A stretch of DNA of 64,000 nucleotides, taken from Acanthochromis polyacanthus (taxonomy: Eukaryota; Chordata; Actinopteri; Pomacentridae). Of the stretch, positions 1 to 64,000 are shown piece after piece. The notes beneath the pieces are model-generated. The model was not told where the DNA came from and ran no database searches. It saw nothing but the letters and a program-made list of their open reading frames with translations. How positions within the stretch are numbered: the stretch's first letter is position 1; every line of letters starts with the position of its first letter. A program made the translations under genes and the position numbers. Where the stretch lies: positions 44,053,128 to 44,117,127 of the forward strand of contig NC_067116.1 of assembly GCF_021347895.1 (NCBI RefSeq), in the 5' to 3' direction.

Positions 1-570
1 CTAGCCTAGTGCTAGACAACCCACGGCAACGAATTTAATTCTCTGCCAGGGTGGGTCTAGTTACCCTCCATAAGGCTCGAGGCTGGATTCTCCTAAAACT
101 GGCCGGACCAATCACCATGAAGTGTAGAGTCAGAAGGCGGGCATAACTAAGTGACGACAGAGGCGCGACGATTCTGACAGAAACAACTGACGCACAATAA
201 ACAGTTATCTTTGGACTCGGCTTTGGCCACAGCCCTTAAAGATTTGAAGCTAAAATTCAACTTGAAAGATAAACAAAGGACGGCACTGAAGTGTTTCATT
301 GAGAAGAAAGACATATTTGGACTTATGCTGACGGGATATGGCAAATCTTTAATATACCAGTTGGCTCCGCTGGTTGGGAAGCTAATGGGACTTAGCCACA
401 ATCCGGCGCTCTAGGAACTACGTCAGCCTATTCGTTGCGCTGATTGGTTGTATACCTACCCAATTGCTGCAGAGGGATTTGATAGACAACCTTTTAGTCC
501 GCCTCCCTCCTTTTCGAGTGTTCCTAGACCCTTGTGTCTTAAGAGCTGGGTCTAGCGTGGCTAGGCTAGT
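1..570. mobile_element. Inverted-repeat element carrying a RecQ-like helicase fragment
   Basis: The ends are imperfect inverted repeats: CTAGCCTAG then GCTAGAC at the left, GTCTAGC then CTAGGCTAG at 550-569. The left end may start before the window, so target duplication cannot be checked. The inside holds a piece of helicase coding sequence (211-414). This looks like a non-autonomous DNA transposon that contains or captured a host-type sequence; superfamily not assigned. Confidence 0.55.
211..414 (+). pseudogene. RecQ-like DNA helicase N-terminal fragment
   Basis: An open stretch of 67 codons without its own ATG (starts at a TTG). Contains LKDKQRTALKCFIEKKD, resembling the region around the helicase Q-motif, then the Walker A-type loop MLTGYGKSLIYQL, as in RecQ motif I (TGxGKSxxYQ). 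No DEAH box or later motif follows before the stop, so it is only a fragment of a helicase and cannot work as one. Confidence 0.6.
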
Positions 571-1844
571 GAGAAACCTCAATCCAGACTCCTCATAAAG
601 ACGTTTGAGGTTTATGCTGTTATTTGTTTTGTCCAGACTAAATGACAGAAATCCACAACTGTAATTTTATTTCAGGATTCGGTTATTAAATGTCAAAACG
701 ATCCATGTGACCCTAAAAACTCAACAGCTTTACAAACTCTACGATTAAACTCTCCACAAGGATCCAAAATAAGTTGGACTTCTACATGAGAGCTTTAATT
801 ATTCTTCATCTACTTCCTGAAAAGTTTGCTCAATAAAAAAGACAAAAACTAATATTTTCAGCTGAACTAAAGACAGACTTTGTGATTTTTCTGCTCACAT
901 GTTGTGTTGTTGTAAACTTACTCTTTCAACTCCCTGGAAACCAGCGTTTGTCCTGTTTTTGTTCCTCGGTGACCCTAAACAGCCGGTCGTAATTTTTTTT
1001 GAGCAACACACCATACTATGATGTTTTTACAGTGAAGGTTCTACTATGGAACCAGTTTGACATGTTCAGGCGTTCTTTGTGTGAAAACTCAGAGATTTCA
1101 GGGATCAGAAGGTGGTTTTCAACTTTCTTTGTTAACTTTCTGCTTCAATTTTAAACTAAATTTCCTTCACTCAGCCAGCCCTCTGGACTTTCAGTAAGCT
1201 GTGTTCCTATTGGCTGTCCAGGTGGCTGCTTGGTGTCATCAGGAACACCTGAGCAGCTCAGTGTCTTCCTGCTTTATGTCTGCAGTCAAACATTTCCTCT
1301 GCTTCTCTTCACTGAACCGGGTTTGGCTCCGTTGCTTTAGTTTGTTCTTTAGGCGTTGGCTTGCAGCTTCCAGCAGTAAAATCCTCTTTAATGTGTTTCT
1401 TGGTGTGTTTTAGGGCTTTGTACTGGATAGTTGTCTTGGTAAATGTGGTTCTTTAGCCACAGTTAGCACATGGTGCTAATGTGTGCAGTGATTAGTGGAT
1501 TTGGTGCAGCTGAGTTGTGTCTTTATCTTGGCTGTAGTGAGTCTTTAGAGGTTTTTGGTTGTTTGTGAACCAACGTTGGTTGTCCAGAAGAGTTCCTGTC
1601 CTGATTCTCTGTTTAAAGAGCTTCTCTGGTTGGCTGCAGGAGACTTTAGCATTTGGGTTTTGCTAGTTTGGTTTTTGTACGGTTTCATTTGGACGACTAT
1701 CTTGAGGCCCCTCCATGTGGTTTAGTGAGGTTTTCTGGAACAGTTCTACAAAGCAACCTGCAGCAGAAGAGACTTTGAGAGTTTTTAGGAAGTTCTGGAG
1801 ACCAGACAGATGCGCTCCCAATGGTGTTGCTGCCACTGGCAGGA
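571..1844. other. Downstream intergenic DNA, nothing recognised
   Basis: Unique-looking or unrecognised DNA between the helicase-bearing element and a retroposon-like tail. Short open frames exist, for example 1,201-1,413, but show no family motif or splice context. Confidence 0.4.
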
Positions 1845-1912
1845 CAGCTCAAATGAAATTTCATTGTATATGAAAGTGTGCAATGACAATAAAGATTGAT
1901 TGATTGAATAAA
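1845..1912 (+). repeat. Retroposon-like 3' tail
   Basis: CATTGTATATGAAAGTGTGC and then CAATGACAATAAAG followed by a GATT-type short repeat (GATTGATTGATTG). This ending is common at the 3' ends of fish LINE or LINE-derived copies. Family not assigned. Confidence 0.45.
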
Positions 1913-2903
1913 TTCTACATCTGAACATTTCTTACCTTTCACACCAGCTGATGCCTCATTTCCTCTGATCTTCCCATGATCCTTTGCTTCATCCTGCTGG
2001 AGAAAACACTGCAGTGGAGTCCTCACTGTCTGAGACCGAGCATCATGAGCAGACCGACATGAACCCAACAAAACATCCAAGAGAAGCTCTACATCAGTAG
2101 AGAAGAGACTTTTAAAAAGAGGTTTTTAAAAAATGTGAATAAGTGGACTCGACAGGAACTACAAATGCAAAGAAGATCATTGAACACAACTGAAGCATAA
2201 ATCTGTTATTTATACCTTTGTTAATGATTGTTCTTTATGTTTTCTTCCCCCTATCTTGTTTTTTTTTTTGGAAGAATTGTTGGTATTTTAAACTTTTGAG
2301 ACCAAACAAGAAAGTGTAAAAAGACAGACGAGTGACAAAGATCCTAAGTTTGACTTTATATATGAACCTATATGTTTGGCCTCAAGACCTAAATATTTAC
2401 CTGTAAAATAGATGTGCAATCTTACAGATTTTTTTCCTTTGGATTTTTTTTTGCATTTTTTTAAAAGTACATGTAAATATCAATAAAGTTACTAAAAATA
2501 TTTTTAATGTTTAATATAGAAACATTAAAATTTATTCTAATTATACATATTTAATATTAAACAGTAAAACAAAAATAGCAAAATTACAGAATTTTATGAG
2601 GTGTTTTTATTTTATTTTTTTTTACATTTTCTTTAGATTTTTTTAAATGTCCCAGCTGCTGAAATATTGGGTTTTTATTTATTTTTTTATCAGCTGCTAT
2701 TGCAGAGATGTTTTTTTCACCTCTAATTAAAAGTTGCTGTATGTATATTTTTGACCCAACAGATTTTGACATAGTTCCAGAAGATCTGTAAGAAATCTAC
2801 AAAATAACCAAAATCCATTATTGTTTTTTGTGACAAGGACACGCGTGTTTAGATGATTCTATCATAGAAAATGAAGAGTGACAGGAGTTACTGAAACTCA
2901 AGA
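1913..2903. other. AT-rich intergenic DNA
   Basis: No supported gene. From about 2,220 on it is strongly A+T-rich with poly-T and poly-A runs. A short minus-strand frame (about 1,950-2,080) ends at a donor-like GTAAGA but has no recognisable domain. Confidence 0.4.
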
Positions 2904-3031
2904 TATACACTACCAGTCAAATGCTTGGACACTCCTTCTCATTCAGTGATTTCTATTTATTTTCTACGTTGTAGATTGATACTGAACACATCGAAACTAC
3001 AAGGCATCCAAACTTTTGACTGGTCATGTAC
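2904..3031. mobile_element. Short palindromic Tc1-type remnant
   Basis: Left end TACACTACCAGTCAAATGC, right end CCAAACTTTTGACTGG, roughly inverted. The CACTACCAGTCAAAAGTTTG ending is a very common fish transposon terminus. About 128 bases, no coding. Confidence 0.5.
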
Positions 3032-3545
3032 ATGGTCAACAGGTGGATGTAGACTTTAGTTCACAACTGTTCGTCTATTTTGTCAAGATGATTGTGCCAA
3101 GACCATAAAAGATGCAATCATGAAACTTTACCAGCATGTCAGTTAAGTCAGAATAAAGGCCAAGTTTGCAGATGGTGGTGATCAGACCCAGAAGTACTCT
3201 TTTAATATTGAAATGAGTAATCACTCCTGAATACTCCTGGATGAGATCATCAACATGTCCTCACGGAGATTGAACATTGTGAGATGTGTTTTTATACATA
3301 CTAATTTGCAGAAAGCACAATAGCATTCGTATTCACCTTAAATCCGTAAGATCCTTGAGGTTGTCACTGAGCTCAGAGATATATTCAATTTGGCAGAAAA
3401 AAATCCCGTAAACTTTCTTTAAATCCTTGACAGTGATATGACCCCGTACAGAAAAGACAAGTGATCTCTTTTTTAATGGTCCTTTGAACAGATATGTAAA
3501 CACAGGCATCAAATGAAATATAAACAGTGCAATAAATTAAACATG
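3032..3545. other. Intergenic DNA, nothing recognised
   Basis: Between the Tc1-type remnant and the proposed poly(A) site. No open frame with family motifs and no repeat I recognise. Confidence 0.35.
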
Positions 3546-5560
3546 GATTTATTTTGTACAGTGTATACTACATATTTACTCTCTAGCTAAGAAATCCAGG
3601 CTTGATAAGGGAACTCTTTGGGCGAGTTTCCCCAGGCACAGATTAGGCTGTTCTGTACAGACGGACATCGAGGTTTAGTCCTAGGCTGCACTGTACATGT
3701 TAAGCACGGTCCTATGTTCCTACAGGCTGAAGCCTTAACCTAACCAGTGTACTGTAGAAATCAAGTCTTGTACTCAACAAACTTCAGAGGAGGTTTCTCT
3801 GCTAAAAAAGCATCTTTTTCAGGGTAGGACTTTCTGTTGGGTCTCCAGCAGGCGAACTCTTCCTGCTTGTGGGTCCTCACTCTAGATACGTCCTGCGTTC
3901 ACATTTCAAACTCAACATATTATAACAACACAACAGCACATGATATAAATATACACGTTATTTAGAAGGGAACAACAGATCGTCTAAAATTTTGGAATGT
4001 TCAAAGGTGTGGACAGTGGAGGCTGGGAGTGAGAAACATTCACTGTTTCACTTTGTTGGCAAAACTAATGTCGTTAAAACATCATGGACACGCTAAAAAT
4101 CAGAATAACCAGGCAGCTCTAAGACACGACTCTCTCACACATCTCTCAGGACCACCGTCACCATGATCATGCATGTGGAAATTACTATAACTCCGAAGCA
4201 CAAAAAGATACCGTGATGCTCGATTCTACCGATGAAAAACATGTGCGATGGGAACGATGTTGCAAAGAGACAAAAACCATATCATGATTCCTCTTTTGTT
4301 AAAGCATCCATGTTGCATCACGTGTGTAAAGGACATTAAATTCTCATCACCGTCACCATCGCTGTCACGTGAAAGAAGGCAGCACATCCTGGAGAGGACA
4401 CGTCCCCGGCTCTATGTACAGGAAGAAAATGGCTTTCGTCACCTCTCGGACACAACTTTTGCGGAGAATGCTCATCCATTTGGCTTCACAGAGCGACAAT
4501 AACTAGACTGTGTTTCCTGCAGATGGTTAGTCTTCGTAGGAGTCCGTGAAGGGAGCAGATTGAGGCCTCTGTGAGTCCTGGTGATGATCTTGTTATTGTA
4601 TTATAGGGTTAAGAGACGGTTCTAGTCCTGATCCTCACGAGACTTCATTTTGTGACCAAAATGAACAGAATATTACAAATTCAATGGTCCAGTATCCTGA
4701 GACAAAACATCTCTTATTGTGTAATCTGTTCAGCATTTGTTTCTACATAAACCTGCACTGTGCTCAACGTACACTGTCACTGTTTTCACATTATGGCAGA
4801 AAAATAACTCGACCATCACTAGAAGTTTAGCTCGTTTTATGGTCTGGAACTTGATTTCTCCTATTGACTATTTATTGATTGGTGACCGTTTAATGCCCAT
4901 GAATCTGGAGGATATTCTTGCTGTAAACAGGAACTGTTGGGAATGGCTGGTTGCCAGTTATAAACTGGCAAAATGTGGCTAAACCAACCTCGGTTTCATC
5001 ATTTCTACTCTCACAACTATGCACAGTAAAGACTAACAGCAATTCTCTTCAATGACTTGAACATAAAAATGAAATACATTCATCTTATTTCATGTTTATA
5101 TGCTACCTCTATGGTCACTTACACAAAATGCACTTAAATCTCTGATTCAACTCTTAGATTTTGACACTTTGGATCGACATCTCACCGTATTTTGTTCAGA
5201 TAACAATCAAAACACTGACTTATGTGGAAAGGCTTGGCAACACGTGGGTTTGCCCGCAGTGAGCTACTTAATGTTAGAGTCAGTCTCTGCTGTTCTCTTG
5301 ATTTGGCAAATTTTCTCTATTAAGAGCACACACACACATTTAAACACACATCCATGTCCACACGCTCCCTCCTGCTACGACAAACACACATGAGGACACG
5401 CGCACACGGACACCAGTGTCCAGATAAACAGTGACGGTGCTCAGTCCCGCTTGTAATGCTACTGGTGATGAGAACTTGAGGTTCTCGCAGCCACGGAGGA
5501 GCTAAAGCCTTTGTGGTGCCCCGTTGTGAGGCGCAGTTTCTCGGTGCATCCTCTTCGTCT
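3546..5560 (-). other. cacna1e: Probable 3'UTR of cacna1e
   Basis: About 2 kb directly after the stop codon, without any transposon copy I recognise, unlike the introns, and ending at an AATAAA on the minus strand. Extent is an inference; transcript ends are not visible in DNA. Contains a short CA-rich stretch near 5,330-5,410. Confidence 0.45.
3548..3553 (-). promoter_or_regulatory. Candidate poly(A) signal
   Basis: AATAAA on the minus strand about 2.0 kb after the cacna1e stop codon. It is a plausible end of the message, but other AATAAA hexamers exist further left in AT-rich DNA, so this is a candidate only. Confidence 0.35.
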
Positions 5561-63045
<57,485 letters not shown>

Positions 63046-64000
63046 CTGAAACATCCCCAGAAAAGCAAAATCAGGACTTCAAAATCAATACCTGACTCAT
63101 GTCGCCTCTAGGATACAAGACCGAAAAACACAGGTGCCAGTGTTTGGACATCACGTGTATCCATCTGCAGAGGAGAAGGAAACACTGACTGTTTATTTAT
63201 GTGCATATTTAGAGTATTGAATTTTTGTTGCATGAGTGATGGTCGCAGCTGAGTCAGTAACGGTTTCTCAATTGTGGAGAAAATTGCAGAATTTTGGAAT
63301 TTTGACAGAATGTGGTTACTGCAAACGGTTTATTTTTGCAGAATTTTTAGATGAGACATGTAAAGTGGTTTTTACATCTGATCATTTTTCACAACAGAAT
63401 TGCAGATGGTTGGTTTAAGCACCACCATAAAGTTGAAAATCTGATGATCCTTTTCTCTTTTTACAGTTTCTGCTTCTAATAAATGGTGTCATTTTTGGAT
63501 CACATGCCTATCTACTAGATGTGTAAACAACAGCTAATTCATGCCTGCAGAAACAACGCAGCTGTACTGTTTGTGCGTGCGCAGCAGGTGTGTACTATTA
63601 TTACAGTAACTCTGTGTGGTCAGCAGATCGTTTTCAGCGGCACAGAAGCAGCAACGTCATCCTTTTCCTTCCTCGGTCCCTCCTCAGTCATCAGTGAGGC
63701 TCACTGAGTGCTGCTTCAGACAACATAATACAATCATCTGCCTTCATGCATCTCAGTTAAAAGCAGAAAGAGCAGACGGCTGACCGAAAATGACACCCTG
63801 CAGCAAGAGTTTGTGTGGATCCATGTTGCTTAACTACAGCAATCTAAAGTGAAAGCTACAAAAGAAAAGAAAAATATGTAGAATTATGGGGAAATAGTTT
63901 ATTTATGCATCCTACTTTCTTTTCTTTACATATAAAATGCCTCCAGCAACGCAAATCTTTAAAATGCAGCAAGTGCATAACTCCAGCAAAGGTCACGACA
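63046..64000. other. Intron upstream of the IS6 exon
   Basis: No exon-like stretch, in particular no CaV domain I pore loop on the minus strand, and no repeat I recognise. The upstream exon must lie beyond the right edge. Confidence 0.6.

Noticed and set aside
1697..2080. 127-codon minus-strand frame with a donor-like GTAAGA
   Set aside because: It spans the retroposon-like tail, shows no recognisable domain, and no second exon with a matching phase was found.

Overview
This is a vertebrate, almost certainly teleost-fish, genomic window. One large gene fills most of it: a voltage-gated calcium channel alpha-1 subunit on the minus strand, running from about 63,045 (5' side) down to a stop codon at 5,561-5,563. 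The C-terminus (ending ...SDTDEDDRC), the alpha-interaction domain, the EF-hand/IQ region and the four-domain S1-S6 layout identify it as CaV2.3 (cacna1e, R-type). Which teleost co-orthologue (ea or eb) cannot be decided here. The start codon, the N-terminus and most of domain I lie beyond the right edge; the first visible exon carries IS6.

I placed 40 coding exons at 39 exon positions, all with AG/GT borders. With one EF-hand exon counted, they join to 6,099 bases, exactly 2,032 codons plus a stop with no frame break, which checks the boundaries independently. Reading right to left: IS6 and I-II linker with the beta-subunit site (63,045-57,603); domain II (57,019-50,226); II-III linker, including one 927-base exon (50,052-39,274); domain III (36,537-25,530); domain IV (24,371-17,397); two alternative 97-base EF-hand exons (15,558-14,745); pre-IQ/IQ region (12,458-11,932); and a cytoplasmic tail with a 129-base cassette-like exon, an acidic/histidine run and the terminal exon (10,355-5,561). 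A 3'UTR of about 2 kb probably follows, down to a poly(A) signal near 3,550.

The introns are crowded with non-autonomous transposons and simple repeats: an hAT-like family with clean 8-bp target duplications (three copies), a piggyBac-like family flanked by TTAA (about ten copies or fragments), a small TA-flanked palindromic family (five copies), an unrecognised same-orientation repeat (four copies packed into 33.2-39.2 kb plus two fragments), nested insertions, a long near-perfect hairpin, a Myb/SANT-coding element, and tandem arrays, one of which makes up almost an entire intron. The left-most 3.5 kb lies downstream of the gene and holds an inverted-repeat element carrying a RecQ-like helicase fragment, a retroposon-like tail and AT-rich DNA in which I see no gene.

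No prokaryotic system, CRISPR array, rRNA or tRNA gene was seen. The most interesting biology is the paired EF-hand exons, arranged so that either mis-splice gives an early stop, the second conserved splice cassette, and the dense repeat structure around the exons.
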